64,000 bases of DNA from Opitutaceae bacterium. GTDB lineage: Bacteria > Verrucomicrobiota > Verrucomicrobiia > Opitutales > Opitutaceae. Below, piece by piece: positions 35,239-42,745 of the stretch. Numbering within the stretch: the first letter of the stretch is position 1; each line of letters opens with the position of its first letter. A program made the translations under genes and the position numbers. A model generated the notes under the pieces. The model had not been told where the DNA came from and did not search any database. It saw only the letters and a list, made by a program, of their open reading frames with translations. The stretch is taken from assembly GCA_024233285.1 (NCBI GenBank), contig JACKPU010000004.1, positions 186,001 to 250,000 of the forward strand, written 5' to 3'.

Positions 35239-36305
35239 TGTCCACCAAACCAACCGCAAATTACGCCATGATACCGTATCGTTACCTGCAAGCCCGTGAA
35301 GCGAGGGATCAAGCTGATCGCTTCATTGTCTGGCGCCGGGTCCGGGGACTGGCGGGTATTTCCTTGCTGTTTGTTCTTATCGGGTGGGGGAGCGGTTGCA
35401 AGCAGCGTGAAGCTGGAGTCTATCCGGCCCAGGAGATCAAATTGATTGTGCAGGCCTCTCCGGGAGGGCTTTCCGACACGGTCTCCCGTTTCATGGCCAA
35501 TTTGGCCGAGCGCGACCTGCGGGTTCCCGTCGTATGTGAGAATCGGCCCGGCGCGAGCGGCGCCCTGGCGTTTTCCTATGTCGCCCAGCGGCAGCCCGAC
35601 GGCTACACCATCGGTCATGCTCCGGTGGAAATTTGCGTGGTGCGCACTCTGGGCTACGCCGATGTGGGGCCGGACAACATGAGTTTGATTTGCCTGGTGT
35701 CGAAATCGCCGGCGGTGCTGGTGGTGCGAAAGGATGCGCCGTGGAAATCATTTGAGGAGTTTGTGGCCGCGGCGAAAGCCAAGCCAGGCGGTCTGATCAT
35801 GGCCCATTCGGGGACGGGTTCGATCTGGCATTTCAACGCCTTGTTGATGGAGCAGGCGACGGGGGTGCGGGTGACCTATGTGCCCTACGGCGGATCATCC
35901 GCCGCGATGGCCTCGTTGTTGGGCGGCCATGTGGATTGCGTGGTCGCGGGAGCGGGGGAGGCGATCGCTAACGTCGAGGCAGGCGCGTTGCGGGCTCTCG
36001 CCGTTTTTGACGAGGAGCGTTCCCCGTTGTATCCGGACACGGTTACCAGTTATGAATTGAACTACCGGTTCGGGGTTCCGGCGTGGAGTGGTTTCTTTGG
36101 TCCGGCCGGTATTCCGGAGGATGTGCTGGCGCGATTGGAGCAGGCTTTCCACGATGGATTTCAGACGAAGGAGTGGCAGAAACTGTGCCGGGATCGCGGG
36201 ATGGAACCGGTTTTCATGGGGCGGGAGGAATTTACAAAGTTTGCCGTGTCGCAGGCGCAATTTTTTGAACGGGAAATTCCCCAATTATTGAGACTCGAGC
36301 GATGA
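35235..36305 (+). CDS. tctC: Tripartite tricarboxylate transporter substrate-binding protein (TctC family), predicted lipoprotein
   Basis: The 356 residues contain the TctC/Bug signatures IKLIVQASPGGLSDTVSRFM, VVCENRPGASGALAFSYVAQ, VTYVPYGGSSAAMASLLGGH and FFGPAGIPEDVLARL. The hydrophobic segment ends in a lipobox (GWGSGC, Cys55), so the protein is probably membrane-anchored, whereas many TctC proteins are free periplasmic. The N-terminal extension before the signal is unusually long, and a start later than ATG 35235 is possible. It captures a carboxylate and delivers it to TctAB. Its start overlaps the aldolase stop. Confidence 0.88.
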   Translation: MMSTKPTANYAMIPYRYLQAREARDQADRFIVWRRVRGLAGISLLFVLIGWGSGCKQREAGVYPAQEIKLIVQASPGGLSDTVSRFMANLAERDLRVPVVCENRPGASGALAFSYVAQRQPDGYTIGHAPVEICVVRTLGYADVGPDNMSLICLVSKSPAVLVVRKDAPWKSFEEFVAAAKAKPGGLIMAHSGTGSIWHFNALLMEQATGVRVTYVPYGGSSAAMASLLGGHVDCVVAGAGEAIANVEAGALRALAVFDEERSPLYPDTVTSYELNYRFGVPAWSGFFGPAGIPEDVLARLEQAFHDGFQTKEWQKLCRDRGMEPVFMGREEFTKFAVSQAQFFEREIPQLLRLER

Positions 36306-36724
36306 AAACGGCACGAAACTATGCGACAACGGACCTGCTGCTGACGGGCGGGTTTTTGTTCTTTGGAGTTTACCTGTTGGTCAGCGGATTACAGTTGCCC
36401 GAGGGAGCGGGCTTTTTTCCCGCAACCCTTGGGGTGGTGACGATTCTGCTGAGTTTGGGATTGCTGCTGCAAAGTCTGCGCAAACCGGGCGAGGGTGTGT
36501 TTGCCGTGCGCAACGTGGGGGTGTTGCTTGCGATCGTGGCGCTGATCGGAGCGTATCTCGCCACCTGGGGGTTCGGGTGGTTCGGCCTCAGAACATTCCT
36601 GCTCCTGATGATCATGCTTCGCATGCTGGGTGAATCCTGGCGGGCCGGCATTATGGTTTCAGGCGTGCTTACCATTGGGGTGACCGCCGCTTTTGAATAC
36701 GGACTGCATGTTTCCCTGAATTAG
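36302..36724 (+). CDS. tctB: Tripartite tricarboxylate transporter small membrane subunit (TctB family)
   Basis: This 140-residue protein has four predicted membrane helices (around residues 10-30, 40-58, 70-90 and 112-135) and the GAGFFPATLGVVTILLSLGL stretch typical of TctB. It forms the membrane complex with TctA. The start overlaps the stop of the binding-protein gene by 4 bases and TctA follows 13 bases later, the standard tctCBA order. Confidence 0.85.
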   Translation: MKTARNYATTDLLLTGGFLFFGVYLLVSGLQLPEGAGFFPATLGVVTILLSLGLLLQSLRKPGEGVFAVRNVGVLLAIVALIGAYLATWGFGWFGLRTFLLLMIMLRMLGESWRAGIMVSGVLTIGVTAAFEYGLHVSLN

Positions 36725-36737
36725 CGGTATTTTTATT

Positions 36738-38228
36738 ATGGGCACGGATATTATCGAGGGCCTGATGGCCGTTCTTCAATTGAAGGTTCTGGCGTTCCTT
36801 GCGATCGGGGTGCTGTTGGGGGCGGTCTTTGGCGCACTGCCGGGTCTGACCGCCACGATGGGGGTCGCGGTGTTGACGCCCCTGACCTTTTGGGTGTCGC
36901 CGGAACAGGGCCTCGCCATGCTGCTTGGCATTTACTGCGGAGCGATTCCCTCGGGTGGCATCCCGGCGATCCTGATCAATGTGCCCGGCACTCCGGCTTC
37001 GATTGCGACGGCGTGGGATGGTTATCCCCTGACCAAACGCGGCGAGGGCGGGCTTGCGCTGGGAATCAACGCGGTGATGTCGGCGTTGGGGCAGCTTACG
37101 AGCATCTTTTTTCTCGCGGTGGCGGCGTTTCCCATTGCCCGATTCGCTCTCCAGTTTGGCCCGGCGGAATATTTTGGACTGGCGCTGTTTGGCATCAGTC
37201 TGATGGCCGGGGTCTCCGGCGGTCGCGTGATCAAGGGCATGCTGGCGGGCATTTTGGGACTGGCCTTGGCGACGGTGGGGCTGGATCCCATGACAGCGTT
37301 TCCGCGCTTCACCTACGGGCATGCCGAATTCATGGACGGCATTGCGTTTGTGCCGGTGATGATCGGTCTTTTCGGGCTCACGGAAGTCCTCGTGCAGATA
37401 TCGGAGCGCGATTGGCAAACAGAAGCGAAGATCGGCGGAATCGGTCGCGTGCTGCCGCGCAAAAACGAGGTTAAAAGGATGATGCCGGCCGCGGCGACCG
37501 GTGCGGTTATTGGCACGGTGGTCGGGGCGGTGCCGGCGGCGGGCGGAGATATCGGATCGGTGGTGGCTTGGGAGCAATCCAAGCGGCTTTCCAAAAACAA
37601 GGAACAATACGGAAAGGGTTCGATTGAAGGGCTTGCCGCCAGCACGAGTTCGTCCAACGCCGCCGTGGGGGGAGCGATGACCACCATGCTTACGCTGGGG
37701 ATTCCGGGGGATGCTCCTTCGGCGGTGTTGATCGGGGCGTTGTTGATTCACGGCATTCAGCCAGGCCCCCTGTTGTTTAGGGATCACCAAGAGTTTGTTT
37801 TCAGTATCGTTTTCCTAATGACGTTTGCCGCGCTCGTGACGATGGTCATCGGCCTGCTCGGTGCGAAGCCGTTGGCTCGGGCTTTGCGTCTGCCTAATCC
37901 GTGGTTGTGGTCTGGGATCGTCCTATTCGGTACGGTCGGTTCGTTTGCGCTCAACAATTCAATCACTGATGTGTGGGTGATGTATGCTGCGGGAGTTGCG
38001 GGGTTTGTGCTGCGAAAAGCGGATGTGCCGCTGGGGCCGTTGGTCTTGGGATTGATCCTTGGTCCGATGATGGAGTCCAATCTGCGTCGCGCGCTGATTC
38101 TGAGCCGCGAAGATTGGTTTGCCGCTCTGACCAGCTCGCCTATCGCGATATTCTTCATCGTTGCTGCTCTTTTGAGCATAGGAATTCCTTTGCTCAAAAG
38201 AGACTGTCACCCTGATGGATCAAGATGA
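36738..38228 (+). CDS. tctA: Tripartite tricarboxylate transporter large permease (TctA family)
   Basis: The 496-residue permease has about 12 membrane helices and the diagnostic GALPGLTATMGVAVLTPLTF, GIYCGAIPSGGIPAILINVP, GTPASIATAWDGYPL and ALGIPGDAPSAVLIGAL-like motifs. With the upstream subunits it forms a secondary carboxylate uptake system driven by an ion gradient. The substrate may be a di- or tricarboxylate or an aldarate, given the adjoining HpcH/HpaI aldolase. The last 60 bases contain a near-perfect 36-bp palindrome. It ends convergent with the thioredoxin-like gene. Confidence 0.93.
   Translation: MGTDIIEGLMAVLQLKVLAFLAIGVLLGAVFGALPGLTATMGVAVLTPLTFWVSPEQGLAMLLGIYCGAIPSGGIPAILINVPGTPASIATAWDGYPLTKRGEGGLALGINAVMSALGQLTSIFFLAVAAFPIARFALQFGPAEYFGLALFGISLMAGVSGGRVIKGMLAGILGLALATVGLDPMTAFPRFTYGHAEFMDGIAFVPVMIGLFGLTEVLVQISERDWQTEAKIGGIGRVLPRKNEVKRMMPAAATGAVIGTVVGAVPAAGGDIGSVVAWEQSKRLSKNKEQYGKGSIEGLAASTSSSNAAVGGAMTTMLTLGIPGDAPSAVLIGALLIHGIQPGPLLFRDHQEFVFSIVFLMTFAALVTMVIGLLGAKPLARALRLPNPWLWSGIVLFGTVGSFALNNSITDVWVMYAAGVAGFVLRKADVPLGPLVLGLILGPMMESNLRRALILSREDWFAALTSSPIAIFFIVAALLSIGIPLLKRDCHPDGSR
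38167..38202. repeat. Near-perfect 36-bp palindrome at the end of tctA
   Basis: CTCTTTTGAGCA (38167-38178) is the exact inverse of TGCTCAAAAGAG (38191-38202), and the centre AGGAATTCCT is itself palindromic, leaving one mismatched pair. It lies inside the last codons of tctA, with no T-run after it, so it is not a normal terminator. It may be a processing site or a regulator site. Confidence 0.6.
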
Positions 38229-38352
38229 TTAGTAATGTTTGTGTAACCAATGACGCTACGTTGTCTAGGTGACGACTAGCCATTCGTGCATAATAGGCGC
38301 ATCACGCAGAGGGTTACGTGGCTTGATGGTGCCGTTCCGGGGATGGTTGCAG

Positions 38353-38592
38353 TTACCGGCCCAAAATCGAAATATCAGCTCCGTAATTGATGTGGAACGG
38401 TTGGCCATCAATCACGAGCGCTGGAACTGATACTACTCCGGCATTTTTGGCCTCGCTAAGTAGATTCTTCTGCTCTCCTAGGTGGATAATTTGTATGTCA
38501 TAGCGTTCGCGATCAAGCGCCCTGACCACTTGATTCTCGGCAGACACGCACACCGGGCATCCGGCATGATAGAATATCGCTGGGATTTTCAT
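38353..38592 (-). CDS. Small thioredoxin/glutaredoxin-fold protein with CPVC motif
   Basis: From ATG 38592 the product has 79 residues beginning MKIPAIFYHAGCPVCVSAEN. The CxxC active site after the first strand and the VSVPALVIDGQPFHINYGA stretch, with a cis-Pro, give a minimal thioredoxin fold resembling glutaredoxin-like proteins. It would act as a cytoplasmic thiol-disulfide oxidoreductase or thiol sensor partner. It is divergent from an HxlR regulator 147 bases away, a pairing seen in redox-responsive or aldehyde-responsive loci. Base composition is more AT-rich than upstream genes. Confidence 0.8.
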   Translation of the reverse strand: MKIPAIFYHAGCPVCVSAENQVVRALDRERYDIQIIHLGEQKNLLSEAKNAGVVSVPALVIDGQPFHINYGADISILGR

Positions 38593-38739
38593 AGCATTTA
38601 CTTTTATTGTTTCTCGTAGTGATATCGGGAAGAGGATTTTTCCCAATACGGCATATTACGTCCTCCTCGTTCGTCACGCAATCGGTTACAAAATGGTTAC
38701 CACTTGCGGATCGCGGCTAGTTCGGATAGGTAGAGCGCA

Positions 38740-39075
38740 ATGTCGAAGAAGTATCTCAGTGTACGCGAGCGAAGCACTTATCGACGGTTAGAAGATGTAA
38801 TCGGCTGTAAATGGTCTGCTGGAGTGGTGGCCGCTATAGGCGAAGGGGTGCGTCGTCCCGGAGAGCTAGAGCGCTACATTCCAAGGATCTCCAAAAAAAT
38901 TCTTAATGAACGATTGCGAAAGCTTGTCGAATTCGAGCTTGTTACGCAGCATGATTTCAACGAATTGAAGCCACACGTTGAGTATAGACTAACCCCAATG
39001 GGCGTGAAGCTCACAGCAATCCTTCAAAGGGTGCGCGCGCTCAATGATGAATGTGGCAAAAGAAAGTCCTCGTGA
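38740..39075 (+). CDS. HxlR/DUF24-family winged-helix regulator
   Basis: The 111-residue protein shows the HxlR pattern VIGCKWSAGVVAAIGEGVRR, PGELERYIPRISKKILNERL, RKLVEFELVTQHDFNELKPH and VEYRLTPMGVKL. The conserved early Cys in GCKW is retained; in this family that Cys often senses electrophiles or oxidants. It lies divergently from the CPVC protein, which it probably regulates. Composition is AT-richer than the catabolic island, suggesting this pair came with the mobile region or marks its edge. Confidence 0.88.
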   Translation: MSKKYLSVRERSTYRRLEDVIGCKWSAGVVAAIGEGVRRPGELERYIPRISKKILNERLRKLVEFELVTQHDFNELKPHVEYRLTPMGVKLTAILQRVRALNDECGKRKSS

Positions 39076-39444
39076 CATAGTTGTGTTGTCTTGGGGGGGG
39101 ACGGCTTTTATTGCTCAGTGATTTAGTCGCCAACCATGGCTGAATTCGTTTACTAATTTTGAGTGTGGACAGAAAACGTTCAGGCACCAGAACAAATGGG
39201 GCGGGGACGGCCTCTCGCATTTTGCAGAAACGAATTTTGACTGGTATTGAGTCATCCAAGAGCTTGAGGTAGCCACCGAGTGTTTTTGATTCGGAGACAA
39301 TTGGTCCTGCATTGAAGTATCCTCTACTCTGTCGGCAGACTCCCACAACTTTAGCGAAGAGAATCAGGTGGAAGCAGTGGATGGGCTGCACTAGTTGAAA
39401 ATGGCCCCCTTACCATGTCATCTGCATGGCCGGGGGGCAAATAT
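39076..39444. other. 369-bp intergenic region at the left edge of the conjugative block
   Basis: Short open frames here have no recognisable protein features. Apart from a G-run at 39093 and the large inverted repeat at its right end, nothing is seen. It lies between the HxlR gene and the last gene of the transfer operon, so the left boundary of the element may fall here. Confidence 0.4.
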
Positions 39445-39450
39445 TCAACT
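39393..39450 (-). terminator. Large imperfect inverted repeat at the end of the transfer operon
   Basis: Arms of about 25 bases (39393-39417 and 39425-39450) form a long imperfect hairpin with a 7-base loop. Matched segments are AGTTGAA/TTCAACT, GCCCCC/GGGGGC and CCATG/CATGG. It overlaps the stop codon of the last operon gene. It may terminate the 17.8-kb transcript on the minus strand, although no T-tract follows. An element end is the alternative. Confidence 0.5.
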
Positions 39451-39870
39451 GTTGGAGGCAGCTATTCCGGACCTGGTTAGCGTTTGCCGGTTTTTTCGGT
39501 TCATTTCCCGGAGCACTTCGCCGACGAAGGCCTTATCTTTGTAGTAAGGTTTCACATCCTTGAGTTGGGAATCGATGCGCGTCTGCACTTCCTGAGGCTG
39601 TGCCTCATAAAACGCCTTGGCTTGGGGCAGTTGCTTTTCAACCAGCCGCATGTCGGCTTCATGCCGTTGCATGTCCTTATAGAGGAGCATGTCCCGGGCG
39701 CGTTCCGGAGCTTCTGATACGACCCGCGTGTAATAGGTCACATCGTTCTGGTTGGCCTCCTTGTAGGCATCGAGGCGCTTTTGCACCTCCGGGTTGTTTC
39801 TGAATTGCAGCGGACGTTCATTGCGATCAGCTGCCTGACTGGATTCTTCGGGTTTGGTTCTGATAGCCAT
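39445..39870 (-). CDS. Hypothetical charged, helical protein, last gene of the transfer operon
   Basis: From ATG 39870 the product has 141 residues, almost entirely hydrophilic and helix-prone (RFRNN-type start, then PEVQKRLDAYKEANQNDVTY, RARDMLLYKDMQRHEADMRL). It has no signal peptide, membrane segment or recognised motif. It is separated by 76 bases from the previous gene and carries the large inverted repeat at its stop. Position suggests an accessory transfer or element-maintenance role. I do not recognise the family. Confidence 0.55.
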   Translation of the reverse strand: MAIRTKPEESSQAADRNERPLQFRNNPEVQKRLDAYKEANQNDVTYYTRVVSEAPERARDMLLYKDMQRHEADMRLVEKQLPQAKAFYEAQPQEVQTRIDSQLKDVKPYYKDKAFVGEVLREMNRKNRQTLTRSGIAASNS

Positions 39871-39946
39871 TTTAGTATTGGGTTGGACCGGCCACTTGGG
39901 GGTGCGGGCCGGCGATAGGCACCTTGGGCGGAACACCCCGCCAAAT

Positions 39947-40177
39947 TCAGTTGAGAGCAGGGTTGAAGGGTGGTTCGTCGGAGCCGCGCACTATGCGCAG
40001 CGCGAGATCGAATTGGGCGCAAATGTCGGCGCTTTCGTAGCGCGACAGAGTGAACGCCATCAGACTCTTCGCTTCGATCCGCGGCTTGGTATCGCCAAAC
40101 CGTTTGTTCAATTCATCGGCGGCTTGGTAATATTCGGCAGCTACGGGTTCAGGTAATTGGATATTGAGGGTGATCAT
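39947..40177 (-). CDS. Small ribbon-helix-helix-like protein
   Basis: The 76 residues start MITLNIQLPEPVAAEYYQAA, a beta-strand followed by a helix, and continue to a second helix around KSLMAFTLSRYESAD. This is the outline of an Arc/MetJ-type (RHH) DNA-binding fold. It could be an autoregulator or the antitoxin of a lost pair; no toxin gene adjoins it. It lies 11 bases after the PilO-like gene, so it is in the transfer operon. Confidence 0.5.
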   Translation of the reverse strand: MITLNIQLPEPVAAEYYQAADELNKRFGDTKPRIEAKSLMAFTLSRYESADICAQFDLALRIVRGSDEPPFNPALN

Positions 40178-40188
40178 ATTTCGTGGGG

Positions 40189-40809
40189 TTAGTTTGAGAA
40201 ATTGCGGCCTGGGGCCCCGAGGGTCGGAACGGCAAGGGCCGCGAGCCGGACGGGAGCTGGAGGCTGGGCGGAAGCGGACGGAAGGCGTGCCGGCGCGCCC
40301 GGAACGACCGCCGGGGAGATGGCCGCATCGTTTGACCCGGAAAACACGGCCCCGTCGGCAACGACCGCACGGGGCGGTGTTGGGTTTGGGTAGTCCAAGA
40401 CGATGGTGATCCCGGCGATTTTCCGATGGAGCCGGGTGCCGCGACTGCGGATCTGCAGCGACTGGATCCGTATTCCCGGGCTGGCACTTAGCTGGCCGAT
40501 CAGTTCGACAAATTCACGCCAAGAGGGATTTGGATTGGATTCGAGCTGCCAAGATTCGTGGGCGGAATGGTAATTTGGTAACGCCTGCTTTGACCAACCG
40601 GTGGGGATGGTCCACGGCCTACGTCCTTTTTGCTTAGTCCCGTGGTCCGATGAAGTGGCCTTGGTCTTTGCATGCAGTAGACGCAACCGGAGTAATTCAG
40701 GGTCGGGTGAAGCAGCGTAGAATTCGGGATGCTGACGCAGCAGGATCGCTGCAGCCAGGAGCCCCGTTGTGACCGTGAGGGCCAGCCAATGATAGGCCGA
40801 TGTTTTCAT
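40189..40809 (-). CDS. PilO/GspM-like inner-membrane pilus assembly protein
   Basis: The 206-residue product from ATG 40809 has one N-terminal membrane helix (WLALTVTTGLLAAAILL), a short helical stretch, and a periplasmic part with a PilO/GspM-like pattern (SWREFVELIGQLSASPGIRI, then SLQIRSRGTRLHRKIAGITI), followed by a Pro/Ala-rich tail. Such proteins dimerise with PilN/GspL to form the alignment subcomplex of type IV pilus or type II secretion machines. The start overlaps the preceding gene by 4 bases. The frame is open further upstream, but the membrane helix fixes the start. Assignment rests on topology and position. Confidence 0.6.
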   Translation of the reverse strand: MKTSAYHWLALTVTTGLLAAAILLRQHPEFYAASPDPELLRLRLLHAKTKATSSDHGTKQKGRRPWTIPTGWSKQALPNYHSAHESWQLESNPNPSWREFVELIGQLSASPGIRIQSLQIRSRGTRLHRKIAGITIVLDYPNPTPPRAVVADGAVFSGSNDAAISPAVVPGAPARLPSASAQPPAPVRLAALAVPTLGAPGRNFSN

Positions 40810-41966
40810 TGCCACCGTCCTTTCACTTTGAAGGCGGACGCACCGTAGGTCTCTGCCGCGAGGTTCCAGGGTGCTCCTTGTCCTTGCAGCGATTGCTGCC
40901 ACAGAGCCAAGTTTGCACCTGACGAACCATTGGCGATGCCTCCGTCCAGTTCGAATCCCTGGCGATCGGCTTGTATGGTTGTCAGCACAACCTCCGCCGG
41001 AAGGCTCGTGGTTAACCGAGACACGAATTGATCCCAAGGAAGCGGGTCGATGGCATCGGTGCCGACAGTGGCAAGCAGAGTTTGCTTTTCCTGCGCTTGT
41101 GCACGGCGGTTCGCCTGCTGGTTCCACCAGTTGATTGCCGGAGTGACCGATAAGCCAAGCGCGATCAGCAGGCAGGCTCCCGAAATCACCGATAAGAGTT
41201 TCGGTGCTGTGATCACGGGGACCGGCGGCAACAATTGAGCCGGGTGCTTGGGACCGAGCGGCACCGCCTTGGCCAGCGATCCGGTGAGAGAGAGCACACC
41301 GAGGATTTGCCGGTCATCGACCGGAATTTGGGTGATCAGGGATTCGACCAAGGCATCGTCCGTGGAAACAAAGAGCACGAACTCGGTTTCCACGTGGGTG
41401 GGGAGATCCGCCAAATGTGAACTGACGGCCTTGAGGATATCCCCGCTATGGCCGGCACGAAATGCCCGGGTGCCTCCTGTGGACTGGCGATACAGGCAGA
41501 AACGGTCAGTATGCAGCGCGCAGATAGTCATGGCACCCGAAGGCGACAGGTCCGGCGGAAGTCCGTTGAGCCAGGTGATCATTGGCCAGACCGAGGAAAT
41601 CGTGAAGCCGTGTTCGCGCAGCCGATGAACTAGTGCGTAAAGCCCCGGCGTAGCCTCGTAATGCAGCAAAGTCCCGAAGCCATCACCCATGGGCAGAATG
41701 GGTTCATAGCTCCAGACATGGCCGGGATGAACCATCACGGGATGGTCTTCGGCCAAAGCGCAAGTGAGGGTGGAGCGGTTGCCGTTCGGACATTGCACGG
41801 GCACCGAGTCCAAGTCATCGGGCTGATAGATGAGCCGGATGGTTCGATTGGGATCGGACCAAGCTGCGGCGAGTTGATCGGCTGCCTGCGCCGGATGTGA
41901 AAACGGAATGGGGAGTGGATGATGAGGCAGCCACCAGCGGTTGCCCCAAAGAAGGACGGTCGTCAT
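40806..41966 (-). CDS. PilM/N- or GspL-like pilus assembly protein
   Basis: The 386-residue protein has an N-terminal soluble half (about residues 1-260) that could be an actin-like PilM/GspL cytoplasmic domain. A single membrane helix follows (LLSVISGACLLIALGLSVTP, about 273-292). The PilN-like periplasmic domain has LPWDQFVSRLTTSLPAEVVL and then TTIQADRQGFELDGG, a typical PilN pattern. In MSHA and type II systems this arrangement links the cytoplasmic ATPase to the periplasmic alignment complex. It is coupled to the PilO-like gene by ATGA, the usual PilN-PilO order. Confidence 0.7.
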   Translation of the reverse strand: MTTVLLWGNRWWLPHHPLPIPFSHPAQAADQLAAAWSDPNRTIRLIYQPDDLDSVPVQCPNGNRSTLTCALAEDHPVMVHPGHVWSYEPILPMGDGFGTLLHYEATPGLYALVHRLREHGFTISSVWPMITWLNGLPPDLSPSGAMTICALHTDRFCLYRQSTGGTRAFRAGHSGDILKAVSSHLADLPTHVETEFVLFVSTDDALVESLITQIPVDDRQILGVLSLTGSLAKAVPLGPKHPAQLLPPVPVITAPKLLSVISGACLLIALGLSVTPAINWWNQQANRRAQAQEKQTLLATVGTDAIDPLPWDQFVSRLTTSLPAEVVLTTIQADRQGFELDGGIANGSSGANLALWQQSLQGQGAPWNLAAETYGASAFKVKGRWQ

Positions 41967-41967
41967 A

Positions 41968-42717
41968 TCAAATTTCGGCGAGGTAGACGTAGACGTCGGT
42001 GATGCCGTCCACGGGGGCGGCGTAGGCAACCAAACCGACATCGCAGGCGGCGCCCTCGATCGGGGCTAATTGCGGCGCATTCATGGACAGGGCCAGTTCG
42101 TAGGCGTCCTTGGCCGGGCAGTTTTTTATCAGGAGGTACGCGATGATCACATCGCCGCTTCGGTCAGTGATGCCATCGAGCCGGAAGTTGGCGCCCTCGG
42201 CGGCTGATGGAGCCAATGCCGGGTTGGCCGAGCGTGCCTCCACCCGGGTAATTCCGGACCAATTGCGCTGCGGGGCCGCGTCGGGGGTGATGACAAAAGT
42301 GCCGGTACTCTGGTCCCAAGTCATCTCGTTGCCGGTCCCGGTGGGCGTATAAACCTGACTGCCCATGCGCAGGGTCAAAGGCCGTTCCAATTTGCCGATG
42401 GCGAGTAGCACCGCGTCCAGTCGGGCGCCGTTGCCTTTGGCGATATCAGTGGCGCCGGTCAACGCCGTGCCGGTAGTCGGAATTCCCGTGCCCTCGGTGC
42501 GCGGAATGCTGCCGGTGCCACCGGGCATGGTGATCAAATCGGTCAGGGCGGTCTTCAGCGTACTGACAGTGGTTTTGACTTCCTGAATGCGCGCGTTGCG
42601 CAAGGCATCAAAGCCCTTGGGCAGGAGAAGGCCGACCAGCACGGCCACGATGGCGAGAACGAGGACCAGTTCGAGCAACGAATAGCCCCGGTTGGATAAA
42701 CGGTAGGATGATTTCAT
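41968..42717 (-). CDS. Type IV prepilin-like protein (major or minor pilin 1)
   Basis: The 249 residues open with a prepilin signal: basic leader ending SNRG, then YSLLELVLVLAIVAVLVG, with cleavage after Gly11 and Glu at mature position +5. This is the class III leader processed by prepilin peptidase, and the hydrophobic stretch forms the pilus core helix. The rest is a C-terminal globular domain with two Cys (NCPAKD and GAACDV) that may form a disulfide. Length suits a minor pilin or type IVb major pilin. No prepilin peptidase gene is in the window, so a host enzyme may serve. Confidence 0.85.
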   Translation of the reverse strand: MKSSYRLSNRGYSLLELVLVLAIVAVLVGLLLPKGFDALRNARIQEVKTTVSTLKTALTDLITMPGGTGSIPRTEGTGIPTTGTALTGATDIAKGNGARLDAVLLAIGKLERPLTLRMGSQVYTPTGTGNEMTWDQSTGTFVITPDAAPQRNWSGITRVEARSANPALAPSAAEGANFRLDGITDRSGDVIIAYLLIKNCPAKDAYELALSMNAPQLAPIEGAACDVGLVAYAAPVDGITDVYVYLAEI

Positions 42718-42745
42718 GGATGATGGGTTGAGGGTTGGAGGAAAA

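Noticed and set aside
38229..38352. Possible tRNA-type attachment site at the element edge
   Set aside because: The segment contains no T-arm or acceptor-stem pattern, so no attL can be supported.
39041..39391. Minus-strand open frames between the HxlR gene and the transfer operon
   Set aside because: No recognisable motif or ribosome-binding site, and partial overlap with the HxlR gene.
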